Positions 8,265 to 17,448 of a stretch of 64,000 nucleotides of DNA are shown piece by piece (position 1 is the first letter of the stretch; each line of letters opens with the position of its first letter). Source of the stretch: Actinotignum schaalii (lineage in GTDB: Bacteria > Actinomycetota > Actinomycetes > Actinomycetales > Actinomycetaceae); assembly GCF_000724605.1 (NCBI RefSeq), contig NZ_CP008802.1, forward strand, positions 496,001 to 560,000, given 5' to 3'. A model generated the notes under the pieces. The model had not been told where the DNA came from. It was given only the letters and a program-made list of their open reading frames with translations, and searched no databases. The translations under genes and the position numbers were made by a program.

Positions 8265-9989
8265 ATGACTCAAACGCTTGTACATATGCTGCGGCTAATG
8301 CGCCGACTGCGTGAGTGCTTACCGTTATTTGTTGGCTCAACCGTGGTGACTGCGCTTGCGCAAATGACTTTGGTAGGGGTCACGGTTACCTCCGTGTGGA
8401 TTTCTACCCAGTTCATCACTGATATCAGTACACCACTTTCGGGACTCATTGCTCTCCTCTTCGGTTTGGTTCTCGGCCACGGCCTGGCAACATTGCTGGA
8501 AGTGTGGTGGTCCCACGAGGTCGCGTACCGGATTTTGCACACTTTCCGCGTTCACATCTACCAGGCTATTAAGCGAATAGCCCCGGTAGGTTTGCAGGGC
8601 CGGCGCACCGGCGATGTGGCATCGGCTGCTATGGACGACGCCGAAAAGCTCGAATGGTTCTACGCACACACTGCCTCGACGATTATCTGCGCCGTGCTGA
8701 GCCCCTCCGTTTTCGTTGCGGTTTTATGCTGGCTGATTGGGCCGGTGGGATTGATTATGGTCTTCCCGATAGTAACCATGATTGCGTTGCCTATACTGTT
8801 GCTGCCTATCCAGCAAAAACAGGGGAGTGCACTGCGAGGAGCGCTGGTTGATCTGCGTATCGCCGTCCTCGATTCTATTCAAGGGCAAAGGGAACTGCGT
8901 TCGCTGGGGATGGTGGCCAAGCAACAGAGTATTATCGATGGTTTGACGCGGCGGGTACAACGTGTCATGAACCGGCAGTCAATGCGCAGAGCCTGGGAGA
9001 GTTCCTACGCTGCAATCTCGACTTCAGCCTGTTCTACGATTCTGCTGGTAGTTCTTACCGGGAGGGTGCTTGACGGCCAGTTGGGCAGCGCTTACCTACC
9101 CGTGTCTATAGTGTTGGCGGGGATGAGCACTGCGCCGGCACTAACCCTTGTTGGGATGCTAGGCAAGTTCGGTGAGCTCGGCGCCTGCGCTAAACGGATC
9201 AACGAAATCTTGGACGCCCAGGATCCTATCCCTACCACGCCCATCACCGTCGAAACCCGAACCGGCGAGGACGAATCGCTTGTTGCAGACGATGTTTCCT
9301 TTACTTACGGCGATCAGAAAGTACTCAAGGGCGTATCCATTGCGGCACACCCGAACCGTTCCATAGCAATCGTGGGCGCTTCGGGGGCTGGTAAAACCAC
9401 TTTCGCTAACCTGGCCATGAGGTTCCTTGATCCGGACACCGGAACAATGCGGTTTAACGGTACCGACCTGCGCGGCTACGTGCCGGATGAGTACCGGAAG
9501 AAACTGGCGTTGATTCCCCAGGACTGCCATATTTTCGCCGGCTCAATTCGCAATAACCTTACTCTTGCACGCCCGGAAGCGAGCGACGATGAGCTGTGGC
9601 AGGCCCTGCGTGCGGCGCAGATAGCGCAGCTAGTGGAATCGCTTGGCGGCTTAGATGCTTCTGTTGGTGACAGGGGAACAACGCTTTCCGGAGGGGAACG
9701 GCAAAGAATCGGCATCGCCAGAGCAATCTTGCGCAACCCAGAATTGTTGATTCTGGACGAACCATTAGCCAATATCGACCCGTTCCTGGAATCACGGATC
9801 GTGGCCAATGTGAAGCAACTACGTGATCAACGCACCACGATTGTCATCGCCCACCGGCTCGCATCCATTAGGATTGCGGACCACATCGTCGTGCTTGATA
9901 ACGGCAAAATTGCATCGCAAGGTACGCACGCCGAACTGCTGAGCAACGCCACTTACCGCAAGCTTTTGGGAGACCAGATTTCGGCGTAG
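8265..9989 (+). CDS. ABC transporter, fused membrane-ATPase subunit 2 (YbtQ/IrtB-like)
   Basis: The 574-residue partner of the preceding gene, with a six-helix membrane domain (about 1-310) and an ATPase: Walker A GASGAGKT at 371-378, signature LSGGE at 474-478, Walker B LLILDE at 494-499, switch His in VIAHRLAS. All catalytic residues are intact, so the predicted heterodimer would have two hydrolysis-competent sites. The start was placed at the ATG one base after the upstream stop, preceded by GGGGAGAA; an upstream in-frame ATG at 8187 would overlap the previous gene and is not needed. A perfect hairpin follows the gene. No siderophore-interacting reductase domain is fused, unlike mycobacterial IrtA. 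Confidence 0.85.
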   Translation: MTQTLVHMLRLMRRLRECLPLFVGSTVVTALAQMTLVGVTVTSVWISTQFITDISTPLSGLIALLFGLVLGHGLATLLEVWWSHEVAYRILHTFRVHIYQAIKRIAPVGLQGRRTGDVASAAMDDAEKLEWFYAHTASTIICAVLSPSVFVAVLCWLIGPVGLIMVFPIVTMIALPILLLPIQQKQGSALRGALVDLRIAVLDSIQGQRELRSLGMVAKQQSIIDGLTRRVQRVMNRQSMRRAWESSYAAISTSACSTILLVVLTGRVLDGQLGSAYLPVSIVLAGMSTAPALTLVGMLGKFGELGACAKRINEILDAQDPIPTTPITVETRTGEDESLVADDVSFTYGDQKVLKGVSIAAHPNRSIAIVGASGAGKTTFANLAMRFLDPDTGTMRFNGTDLRGYVPDEYRKKLALIPQDCHIFAGSIRNNLTLARPEASDDELWQALRAAQIAQLVESLGGLDASVGDRGTTLSGGERQRIGIARAILRNPELLILDEPLANIDPFLESRIVANVKQLRDQRTTIVIAHRLASIRIADHIVVLDNGKIASQGTHAELLSNATYRKLLGDQISA

Positions 9990-10007
9990 TCGTAAAAGCA
10001 AACTAAG

Positions 10008-10037
10008 GGGCGGGTACCGCTTTTTCGGTACCCGCCC
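10008..10037 (+). terminator. Hairpin terminator after the ABC pair
   Basis: A perfect 12-bp stem GGGCGGGTACCG / CGGTACCCGCCC encloses the loop CTTTTT. There is no long T tract after it on the plus strand, so termination may be partial. Confidence 0.55.
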
Positions 10038-10109
10038 GTGTACAGATTGGTTGGTGCGCGGTAGCTGCGTCGTCGTTCCGGCGCTGCGCCACCATGCAAA
10101 AAGCCGCGC

Positions 10110-10727
10110 CTAGCGCTCCCGCTCTTCCAGATATCGAAGCAGCACTGCTTCGTATCCGTCCAGCGCGCCCTCGGGATCCTCCGCAGCCTTCTCAAGGAAG
10201 GGGATCAGATCCGGCCCGGTTTTCTCCATGACGTTCAGACGATCCGGATTCATGTAACGGAAAGCCTTTTCCATAATATGGCGGAGAATCGTCTGCCCGA
10301 TTGCCACATAAGCGAAAGCCACCGACTTATGGTGCGAGAAACCGCCATCTTCGAGCGCCCGGGAGAGCCCCTGGAGCTGGCGGGCGAAGTGCACCGTCAG
10401 CTTCGGGTTGCACAGGAGAACCTCGCCCAGCCCGTTGTAATCATCCAGGGTGCGCCGCAGATTGGCATCTGCCTGCTCAATCGCATCGTGCCAATCTGTG
10501 CCCGCGTGCACAATTGGTGTTTCATCGGCAGCGCGCCGAATGACTGCCTCAACGATATCCTGACGGCCATCGTAAAGGCGGTACACCGCGGGGGTCGCGA
10601 CACCGATCTTGCCTGCAATATCACTCATAGTGAAGGTAAAGACGCCAACCTCCTTCGCTGCGCGAATAACATCGTCAGCGTTGAAGCGTTGCTTCCTACC
10701 CACTCTTCTTCTATATGTTCGTTCCAC
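10110..10727 (-). CDS. TetR/AcrR family transcriptional regulator
   Basis: A 205-residue regulator with an N-terminal three-helix DNA-binding domain (about 14-60; TMSDIAGKIGVATPAVYRLYDGRQDIVEAVI) and an all-helical ligand domain. The only start giving an intact HTH is GTG; no ribosome site precedes it, but TACACT lies about ten bases upstream, suggesting a leaderless mRNA. It sits convergent to the ABC pair and downstream of PEP carboxylase on the same strand, separated by that gene's promoter-side neighbour and a strong terminator, so it is its own unit. Its target is unknown; the adjacent transporter pair or the repeat at 6305 are candidates. Confidence 0.85.
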   Translation of the reverse strand: MERTYRRRVGRKQRFNADDVIRAAKEVGVFTFTMSDIAGKIGVATPAVYRLYDGRQDIVEAVIRRAADETPIVHAGTDWHDAIEQADANLRRTLDDYNGLGEVLLCNPKLTVHFARQLQGLSRALEDGGFSHHKSVAFAYVAIGQTILRHIMEKAFRYMNPDRLNVMEKTGPDLIPFLEKAAEDPEGALDGYEAVLLRYLEERER

Positions 10728-10802
10728 GGTTTCAGTTTAGTGTAAAAATAAGTCCGGTGTCGCCCGAAACACAGGTTTTTTCTTAATGAAAGCCATAGAA
10801 AG

Positions 10803-10849
10803 TAAAAATGAGGCTCAGCACCGGCGCCTTTGCCGGTGCTGAGCCTCAT
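10803..10849 (-). terminator. Strong terminator after ppc
   Basis: A perfect 18-bp inverted repeat (ATGAGGCTCAGCACCGGC at 10808-10825 and its complement at 10832-10849) with a six-base loop. Read on the minus strand it is followed by a run of T (10807-10803), a textbook intrinsic terminator for the PEP carboxylase gene. Confidence 0.9.
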
Positions 10850-10894
10850 CCGCGCGGTGAGATCGCCGCACGCTTTATACGGTTCTCATAACGT

Positions 10895-13723
10895 TTATCC
10901 CGTATTCTTCATTCCAGCAGAAATGCCGTTAATCGTGGTGAGCAGGGCACGTTGCTCATCGGCCGATTGCGCCTTGGCGGCACCCCCATCAGCGGCGGCC
11001 GCATCCGCGCGCACCCGCGCCAGCAGCGCCACCTGGAGGTAATGAATCGGTTTGAGATATTGGTCACGAATGCGCAAGGTGCGCTGCAGAACCGGCTGAG
11101 TATCCAGAAGATCATCCTCGGCCAGCAGCGCCTCAAGCTCACGTACCGTCAACTCGTATTCTTCGCGAATCTCCGCGTAGATATGGTGGAGGCGCTCGGG
11201 CACCAGGGTGCGCACATAATGCCCGGCAATATCCATATCAGTTTTCGCCAGGGTCATTTCAATATTGGACATTGTGGTGCGGAAGAACTGCCAACTGCGC
11301 ACCATCTTCTTGAGGTCCTCACCATAGCCGGCTTCGCGCGCGGCCCGCAGCCCGGAACCGGCACCGAACCAGCCGGGCACAATCTGGCGGGATTGAGTCC
11401 AACCAAATACCCACGGAATAGCCCGCAGGCCATCCAAACCCTTTTCCGAGGTGGTGCGCTTAGAGGGGCGCGACCCGATATTGAGATCGCCTAGCAATTC
11501 CACCGGGGTGGAGGTCACGAAGTATTCGGGCAGATCCGGATCATCGGCAAGCACTCGATAGCGCTGGTAGGCGGCCCCGCTGAGGAAGTCCATGACTTCG
11601 TCATAGCGGCTGAGCGACACATTGCTATTACGCGGTTCGCGGTGCAGGGCGGAAGCTTCCATGACCGCGGCCAGGGTGAGGGAGAGGTTCTCCCGCGCGA
11701 GGGCCGGCAGGGTGTACTTATCGGAAATAACCTCGCCCTGTTCGGTGAACTTAATTTCGCCATCCAGAACGCCGTACGGCTGGGACAAAATCGCATCGTA
11801 GGTGGGCCCACCCCCGCGCCCCACGGAACCGCCACGGCCGTGGAAGAGCCGCAGGGTCACGCCGTGCCGAGCGGCAACGTCGCGCAACTGGCGTTGCGCC
11901 TGGTGGATCTCCCACTGGGAAGTCACCACACCCGCATCCTTATTGGAATCCGAGTATCCCAGCATGACTTCCTGGCGGTTACCCCGCAGCCGCACAATTT
12001 CCCGATAGGAAGGATCGGAGAGCAGGGTATCGAGGATCTCCCCGGCCCGGCGCAGCTCCGGCACTTCTTCCAGGAGCGGCGCAAATCCCAGATCGGCGCG
12101 CTTTTCCGCGCTTTCCAGGTCAATAATCCCGGCTTCGCGGGCCAGCAGCGCCACTGAGAGGATGTCATCGGGGCCGTGGGTCATGGACACCAGGTAGGTG
12201 GTAATGGCATCGGTCCCGTAAATCTTATGGGCCTGGCGAATCGCTCGGAATACCTCGAACGTCTTTTGCGAGCTCTCCGTTAGCGGCGAATCATCGGTGT
12301 TGATCAGCGCGGGCGCCAAGGGGCGCGCGGAAGCCAGTTCCCGCCCCAGCAGCGCGGTGCGTTCTTCGCGGCTGAGCGTGGCGTAATCCGCCTCCAAGCC
12401 CCCGAAGCGATTGAATAATTCGCTCAATAGCTCAAAATGCTTCTCGGAGTGCTCACGCACATCCAAAATGACCAGCCCCAGGCCCATACCGTGAATAATC
12501 TGCTGGGCGGTGGCGAGCAGTCCATCGGCCACCCGTTCCGCGCCGTGGCGGCGCAGGGCATCGCGCAGCAACTGGAATTCTTCTTGAATTTCCGTTCCGG
12601 TGGCGTAGTCATGGCCGGGAATATGCTCTGCACCCGTGGTGATGCGGGCCTTCGTATTATTGAGTTTCGAGCGAATGGCGCCCAGCTTGAGCCGGTAGGG
12701 TTCTTCCGCGTAGAGCGCCCGCGAATCTTCATCCACGAGGTCCGGGAAGCGGAAGTCCTCTTCCAGGGAGGCCAGCAGTGCGGCGTCGTCGCCCGAAAGA
12801 CGCGAGGAAATCGACAAGCTGAGCATCGCGCGGTTGACGAACCACACGGCAATATCGATAGCGGTGCTGGACTGGAGTCGCAACACATCGGCCGTGACAT
12901 CCGCGGTGACGTACGGATTGCCGTCGCGGTCTCCACCGATCCAGGAACCGAAACGGATCGGGACGGCGTCTTCGGGCAGGTGAGCGCCGTAACGTTCCAG
13001 TTCGTCGCGGAAATCTGTGATGACATCGGGAAGGGTATCCGTGTAGAGACTGCGCAGGTACCACATGACATTGCGGGCCTCGTCCAGGGGAGTGGGCTGC
13101 ACGCGGCGCAATTCGTCGGTGAGCCAGATGCTCTCCATCACCGAGGCGAGTTCGCGATCCTGGCGGGCGCGTTCTTCGCTACCTTCTTCCGTTTCCGTTT
13201 CTACAATTTCGGAGACGCGGCGCAGCTTGGTCAGCACGGCGCGCCGCTGCGCTTCGGTGGGGTGAGCGGTAAAAACGAGGCGAATATCCAGGGAATCGAC
13301 GGTTTTTTGCAGGCCCTCCAGCCCGACCGCGTCATAAATACGGGAAATCGCGCGCGGAACCCAGGATTCAGCCGGATCCTTATCGCCAATAACCTTGATA
13401 CGGAACGTTTGTTCCGCCGCGTTGGCGAGCAGGAAGTATTCCGCGAAAGCACGCGTGAGAATAATAGCGGTATCCGTAGACATATTATCCAGGGAACGCT
13501 GCACTTCCGAGGCGGCCGTCTCCGAATCGAGATCGCGCGCCGCCGCCCGGACTTTCTCAATGAGATCGAGGGTTTCTTCCCCGTGCTGCTGGGCAATCTC
13601 CTGACCGAGCATCGTGCTCAGGCGCCGCACAACCGCGCGCAGCGGTGCATCGAAATCTTCGGGGGAGCGGGCCGTGGTGCGGTCAACGGAGTCGTGGAGC
13701 TGAATATCTTGGTCGTGGCTCAC
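10895..13723 (-). CDS. ppc: Phosphoenolpyruvate carboxylase
   Basis: A protein of 942 residues, normal for bacterial PEPC. It converts PEP and bicarbonate to oxaloacetate, replenishing the TCA cycle and aspartate-family precursors. Signature regions are present: VFTAHPTEAQRR with catalytic His154, the glycine-rich active-site loop FHGRGGSVGRGGGP, the GYSDSNKDAG segment, and the C-terminal SAGMKNTG ending. It is monocistronic with a strong terminator, and divergent from the deoR-like gene across a 195-base spacer in which no clear operator is visible. Confidence 0.97.
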   Translation of the reverse strand: MSHDQDIQLHDSVDRTTARSPEDFDAPLRAVVRRLSTMLGQEIAQQHGEETLDLIEKVRAAARDLDSETAASEVQRSLDNMSTDTAIILTRAFAEYFLLANAAEQTFRIKVIGDKDPAESWVPRAISRIYDAVGLEGLQKTVDSLDIRLVFTAHPTEAQRRAVLTKLRRVSEIVETETEEGSEERARQDRELASVMESIWLTDELRRVQPTPLDEARNVMWYLRSLYTDTLPDVITDFRDELERYGAHLPEDAVPIRFGSWIGGDRDGNPYVTADVTADVLRLQSSTAIDIAVWFVNRAMLSLSISSRLSGDDAALLASLEEDFRFPDLVDEDSRALYAEEPYRLKLGAIRSKLNNTKARITTGAEHIPGHDYATGTEIQEEFQLLRDALRRHGAERVADGLLATAQQIIHGMGLGLVILDVREHSEKHFELLSELFNRFGGLEADYATLSREERTALLGRELASARPLAPALINTDDSPLTESSQKTFEVFRAIRQAHKIYGTDAITTYLVSMTHGPDDILSVALLAREAGIIDLESAEKRADLGFAPLLEEVPELRRAGEILDTLLSDPSYREIVRLRGNRQEVMLGYSDSNKDAGVVTSQWEIHQAQRQLRDVAARHGVTLRLFHGRGGSVGRGGGPTYDAILSQPYGVLDGEIKFTEQGEVISDKYTLPALARENLSLTLAAVMEASALHREPRNSNVSLSRYDEVMDFLSGAAYQRYRVLADDPDLPEYFVTSTPVELLGDLNIGSRPSKRTTSEKGLDGLRAIPWVFGWTQSRQIVPGWFGAGSGLRAAREAGYGEDLKKMVRSWQFFRTTMSNIEMTLAKTDMDIAGHYVRTLVPERLHHIYAEIREEYELTVRELEALLAEDDLLDTQPVLQRTLRIRDQYLKPIHYLQVALLARVRADAAAADGGAAKAQSADEQRALLTTINGISAGMKNTG

Positions 13724-13921
13724 TAGATCTACTCGCCTCTCCTTGGGGATCTCACCGTCGCGGTATCGGCCGATGCACAGCTGTGGCGCGTGCTGGTGCC
13801 GATGCCGCTTTCCATCCTAACGCTAAGGCCGCGCCCGGGTGTAATCACAGGTCCCGGGTGGAACGACGCCGCAGCACCTGCGTTGTTACGTGCGCGCGGA
13901 GGCTCGCTTACACTTGCGATG

Positions 13922-14911
13922 ATGAGGTACGACGACGAGGTGGTGCTGGTGGACTCTGGTGTTGTAACGCGGGATGGGCTTTCTTCCCGAGATATTGATG
14001 CGCTCGACGCCGCAAAACTGTATTACTCCGGACTCAGCCAGGACGAGGTAGCCCAGCGCATGCACCTGGCCCGCTCCACCATCTCCAAGTTGCTCAGCCA
14101 CGCCCGCAAGCGCGGCTTTGTGCGCATTACCGTGAACGATCCGCGCGAAGATGACGCGTTCCTGTGCGCGCGGTTAAGTGAGCGCTTCAATTTATTGGAT
14201 GTGCGCCTGGTCAGCCCGCCCAGTTCCGCCCCGGAAGATGTGCGCGAAGCCCTCGGGCGGGTGGGGGCGCAGGTGCTCAGTGAACAGATTCGCGACGGCG
14301 ATGCCATCGGCATCTGCCTCTCCCGCACCACCGAAGCGGTCTCCCGCCACATGCCCCGTATTCCCCGCAAAGGCGTGGCGATTATTCAGCTGACCTGCTG
14401 TATTGGGGCGTGCGTGCGCACCATTGATGAAACGATGGTGATGGAACGCATCGCCGCCTCTTGCGGCGGGCAGGCCGTGTATTTCCAGCTTCCGGCGTTT
14501 CTTAGCGCCCAGCAACGTGAGGATCCGGATATCAAGGCGCGTTTGCGGGCGACCCGCACCCAGCGGGCCAGCACCCGGGTGGTTCTCTACACCGTGGGGG
14601 ATGCCCGCTCGAATCTGGCTTATTTGGCAGGTTTTCGCCTGGATGATGCGGATATGACGCGCCTGCTCACCACCTCGGTTGGCGACATCTGCACCCATTT
14701 CATTACCGCGCAGGGCCGGGTATGCCTCCCCGATCTCAATAATCGAGCCACCGGGATTAGCCTGCCCGAATTGCGCGAGAAGGAGCAAAAAATTCTGGTG
14801 GCCGGCGGGCCGGATAAACTCCAGGCTATTTATGCCGCCCTGGCCAATGGTTATGTGTCGCGCTTGGTTACCGATGTGGGAACCGCGCGGGCTTTGACGA
14901 TGATGAGCTAG
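13922..14911 (+). CDS. deoR: SorC/DeoR-type sugar-binding regulator of the deoxyribose operon
   Basis: A 329-residue SorC-family regulator: N-terminal HTH of about 30-60 residues (LYYSGLSQDEVAQRMHLARSTISKLLSHARKRGFV) and a large effector domain related to glucosamine-6-phosphate isomerases. In Bacillus subtilis a member of this family, DeoR, senses deoxyribose-5-phosphate and represses its catabolic operon; the adjacent deoC here suggests the same job. The start is ATGATG at 13919/13922. A -10-like TACACT ends only four to seven bases upstream, which suggests a leaderless transcript; the frame is open to 13790 but without a ribosome site. Two palindromes in the following spacer are candidate targets. 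Confidence 0.8.
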   Translation: MRYDDEVVLVDSGVVTRDGLSSRDIDALDAAKLYYSGLSQDEVAQRMHLARSTISKLLSHARKRGFVRITVNDPREDDAFLCARLSERFNLLDVRLVSPPSSAPEDVREALGRVGAQVLSEQIRDGDAIGICLSRTTEAVSRHMPRIPRKGVAIIQLTCCIGACVRTIDETMVMERIAASCGGQAVYFQLPAFLSAQQREDPDIKARLRATRTQRASTRVVLYTVGDARSNLAYLAGFRLDDADMTRLLTTSVGDICTHFITAQGRVCLPDLNNRATGISLPELREKEQKILVAGGPDKLQAIYAALANGYVSRLVTDVGTARALTMMS

Positions 14912-14928
14912 GCACTCCTCGTACCCGC

Positions 14929-14955
14929 GGAACATATGTTCCTTTCGCGAACATC
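14929..14955. promoter_or_regulatory. Palindrome with repeated half site, candidate DeoR operator
   Basis: GGAACATATGTTCC (14929-14942) is a perfect 14-bp palindrome, and a further half site GAACAT follows at 14950-14955. It lies just after the deoR-like gene and about 270 bases before deoC. Binding by the adjacent regulator is an inference. Confidence 0.45.
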
Positions 14956-15095
14956 GGTGGCGATCTGCGCGCGGCGCATTCGCGCAGCGGCGACTTTTCC
15001 GCGCGCTGGCGGGCTTATGGGCACTTCCGGTGCGCGGGGCGGTGAAAGGGCAGCGCGTGGCACTCGGCGGCGCGCTCACCTAGATTCACTCATGA

Positions 15096-15112
15096 ACACC
15101 GTAAAACGGTGT
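15096..15112. promoter_or_regulatory. Inverted repeat upstream of deoC, candidate operator
   Basis: ACACCGT-AAA-ACGGTGT is a perfect 7-bp inverted repeat about 95 bases before the deoC start. The position fits an operator or a promoter-overlapping site for the deoxyribose operon. Confidence 0.45.
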
Positions 15113-15207
15113 CGTATTAGTAGCGTGAGGCTGGTAGGGGAGACTACGGTTGTGGAGTTTCCGGATATCAGCGTGAGTCACGGTGGGAAACATACAAAGG
15201 AGTCATG

Positions 15208-15882
15208 ATGCCCGCTCTCGATCATTATTCACGTCCTGCACAGCTCATCGACCACACCCTTTTGCGTGCCGATGCCCGCCGCGCCGAGATTGAAGAACTG
15301 TGCGCCCAGGCCCGCGCCCTGGGAACCGCCTCGGTATGCGTCAATCCGGTGTGGGTGGAAACCTGCGCGAAGCTGCTTTCCGGTAGCGATGTCAAAGTAT
15401 GCACGGTTATTGGCTTCCCTTTGGGAGCCAGTACCTCCGCAACCAAAGCCTTCGAAACCCGGGACGCTATCACGCACGGCGCTACCGAAGTCGATATGGT
15501 TATCGATCTTGGGGCCGCGCGCGATGGACGCTGGGAAGACGTGGAAGCTGATATTGCCGCGGTGGTAGGAGCAGCTAAACCGGCCGCCCTGGTCAAGGTC
15601 ATTATTGAGATCTTCCTGCTGGGCGACGATGAGATCGTGCGCGCTTGCCAGGCGGCCCAGCGGGCCGGCGCGGATTTCGTGAAAACTTCGACCGGCTTTT
15701 CCTCCGGCGGGGCAACGGAGCACGCCGTCGCCCTCATGCGCGCAACAGTGGGGGAGCAGATGGGAGTGAAGGCGGCCGGCGGGATCCGCAGCGCCGCTGA
15801 TTTCCGCGCCATGGTGGAAGCCGGTGCCACCCGCATCGGCGCTTCCGCGGGAGTCCAGATCCTCGCCGAATTACAGGGATAA
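15208..15882 (+). CDS. deoC: Deoxyribose-phosphate aldolase
   Basis: A class I aldolase of 224 residues that splits 2-deoxyribose-5-phosphate into acetaldehyde and glyceraldehyde-3-phosphate. Family landmarks are IDHTLL near the N-terminus, [19 protein letters not shown], the Schiff-base Lys in DFVKTSTGF (about residue 159), and the second active-site Lys in GVKAAGGIR (about 188). Two ATG codons are adjacent; the second is chosen because AAAGGAG lies at good distance from it and too close to the first. It is first in a plus-strand operon with a permease, a mutarotase-like protein and a sugar kinase, downstream of a SorC-type regulator. Confidence 0.95.
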   Translation: MPALDHYSRPAQLIDHTLLRADARRAEIEELCAQARALGTASVCVNPVWVETCAKLLSGSDVKVCTVIGFPLGASTSATKAFETRDAITHGATEVDMVIDLGAARDGRWEDVEADIAAVVGAAKPAALVKVIIEIFLLGDDEIVRACQAAQRAGADFVKTSTGFSSGGATEHAVALMRATVGEQMGVKAAGGIRSAADFRAMVEAGATRIGASAGVQILAELQG

Positions 15883-15987
15883 GCGCAAACAGAACAACAA
15901 TCGAATATTTCCTCCCGGGAGGTGGGGTGGCAGCGACGCCGCGGCCCACCACCCGCGGGCGGATATTGACAAAAAGAAGGACTACTC

Positions 15988-17394
15988 ATGTCACAACAAT
16001 CGGGCAATGATGCCCATATGCGGCCCGCAATAATGCCGCAACCAGAAGAATCCGGAGTTCCCAATACCAGCTTTGGCCTCATTAAAGATCCCTCCCTCCA
16101 GCTGCGCGACGGTTATCTCAACCGCACCCCGCTGCTCCAATACATTCTTATTTCCATTTGTTTCCCCCTGTGGGGAGCCGCGGCGTCCCTCAATGACGTG
16201 CTCATTACCCAATTCAAATCAATTTTCGAGCTCTCGGATTTCGCCTCCGCCTTCGTGCAATCGGCTTTTTACGGCGGGTATTTCCTGCTGGCCATCCCGG
16301 CCTCCCGGGTGATCCGGAAGTGGTCGTATAAAAGCGGGATCTTGGTGGGCCTGAGCTGCTATATCATCGGCTGCACCATGTTCTTCCCGGCCTCCCATAT
16401 GGCAACCTATTCCGTTTTCTTGGCGGCACTCTTCGCTATTGCTACCGGGCTTTCCTTCCTGGAGACCTCCTGCAATACCTACTCCACGATGATTGGCCCG
16501 CGGCGCACCGCTACCCTACGCCTCAACATTTCCCAAACCTTCTACCCGCTGGGCTCCATTTTTGGAATTCTGCTCGGTAAATACCTGATTTTCACGGAAG
16601 GGGAGGCGCTGCATAAGCAGCTCGATGACCTGAGCGGCCTGGAGAAAACCCAATTTGCGCAGGAGATGCTCCAGCGCACCTTGCAGCCTTATAGGTTCAT
16701 TATTCTGGTGCTCGCCGTCGTACTTATTCTGGTGGCGCTCACGCAATTGCCGTCGTGTAAACCGCTCAACGCCGCGCACCACCAGTCCCGGGCATCCATC
16801 GGCGAAACGCTGCGCTATCTTCTTCACAATAAGCGCTTCGGCACCGGGATTCTCACTCAGTTCCTCTACGTGGGTATGCAGACGGCGGTGTGGTCCTTCA
16901 CGATTCGCCTCGCCCTCACCCTCGATACCTCCATTAATGAACGCACCGCGAGTAACTACATGGTGTGGGCTTTCGCGGCATTCTTTACCGGAAAATTCAT
17001 CGCGAATATTCTCATGACGAAGCTCAACGAAAACCTGGTGCTCGTGCTGTATTCCCTGGCCGGGGTGGCGGCCCTCAGCTACGTGGTGCTGGTGCCGAAT
17101 ATGACGGCGGTCTACGCCGCCATCGTGACCTCCGGGCTTTTCGGGCCGTGCTGGGCCACCATTTATTCGCGTACCCTCGACGCTATCGAAGATAAGCGGC
17201 ATACGGAAACCGGTGGCGCCGTTATTGTTATGTCCATTATCGGCGGCGCGGTGATCCCCGTTATTCAAGGGCTGGTCTCGGATAAGACCGGGTCGATGCA
17301 AACATCTTTCATCGTGTCGCTGTGCTGCTTCGTGGCGGTGCTCATCTACTTCTTCTCTATTTATCGTAAAGACCGCGCGGGCGCTGCGGCATAA
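15988..17394 (+). CDS. FucP-type MFS sugar:proton symporter, probable deoxyribose permease
   Basis: A 468-residue major facilitator protein with twelve probable membrane segments. It resembles the FucP branch (FPLWGAAASLNDVLITQFKS, GYFLLAIPASRVIRKWSYKSG, FLETSCNTYSTMIGP). The N-terminal 40 residues are polar. The Salmonella deoxyribose permease DeoP is a member of this branch, and the neighbours here (deoC, mutarotase-like, PfkB kinase) are the same set, so 2-deoxyribose is the best guess for the substrate; fucose or another sugar cannot be excluded. The ATG follows AAGAAGGA. The 105-base spacer after deoC contains a GC-rich imperfect hairpin. Confidence 0.82.
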   Translation: MSQQSGNDAHMRPAIMPQPEESGVPNTSFGLIKDPSLQLRDGYLNRTPLLQYILISICFPLWGAAASLNDVLITQFKSIFELSDFASAFVQSAFYGGYFLLAIPASRVIRKWSYKSGILVGLSCYIIGCTMFFPASHMATYSVFLAALFAIATGLSFLETSCNTYSTMIGPRRTATLRLNISQTFYPLGSIFGILLGKYLIFTEGEALHKQLDDLSGLEKTQFAQEMLQRTLQPYRFIILVLAVVLILVALTQLPSCKPLNAAHHQSRASIGETLRYLLHNKRFGTGILTQFLYVGMQTAVWSFTIRLALTLDTSINERTASNYMVWAFAAFFTGKFIANILMTKLNENLVLVLYSLAGVAALSYVVLVPNMTAVYAAIVTSGLFGPCWATIYSRTLDAIEDKRHTETGGAVIVMSIIGGAVIPVIQGLVSDKTGSMQTSFIVSLCCFVAVLIYFFSIYRKDRAGAAA

Positions 17395-17448
17395 CCGCGC
17401 ACCCATCGTGTTTTTGAAACGTCACTGTTATGAACAAAGGAGATCATG

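Noticed and set aside
12437-13726. Plus-strand open frame opposite ppc
   Set aside because: The minus-strand gene is a complete PEP carboxylase; the antisense product has no recognisable features.
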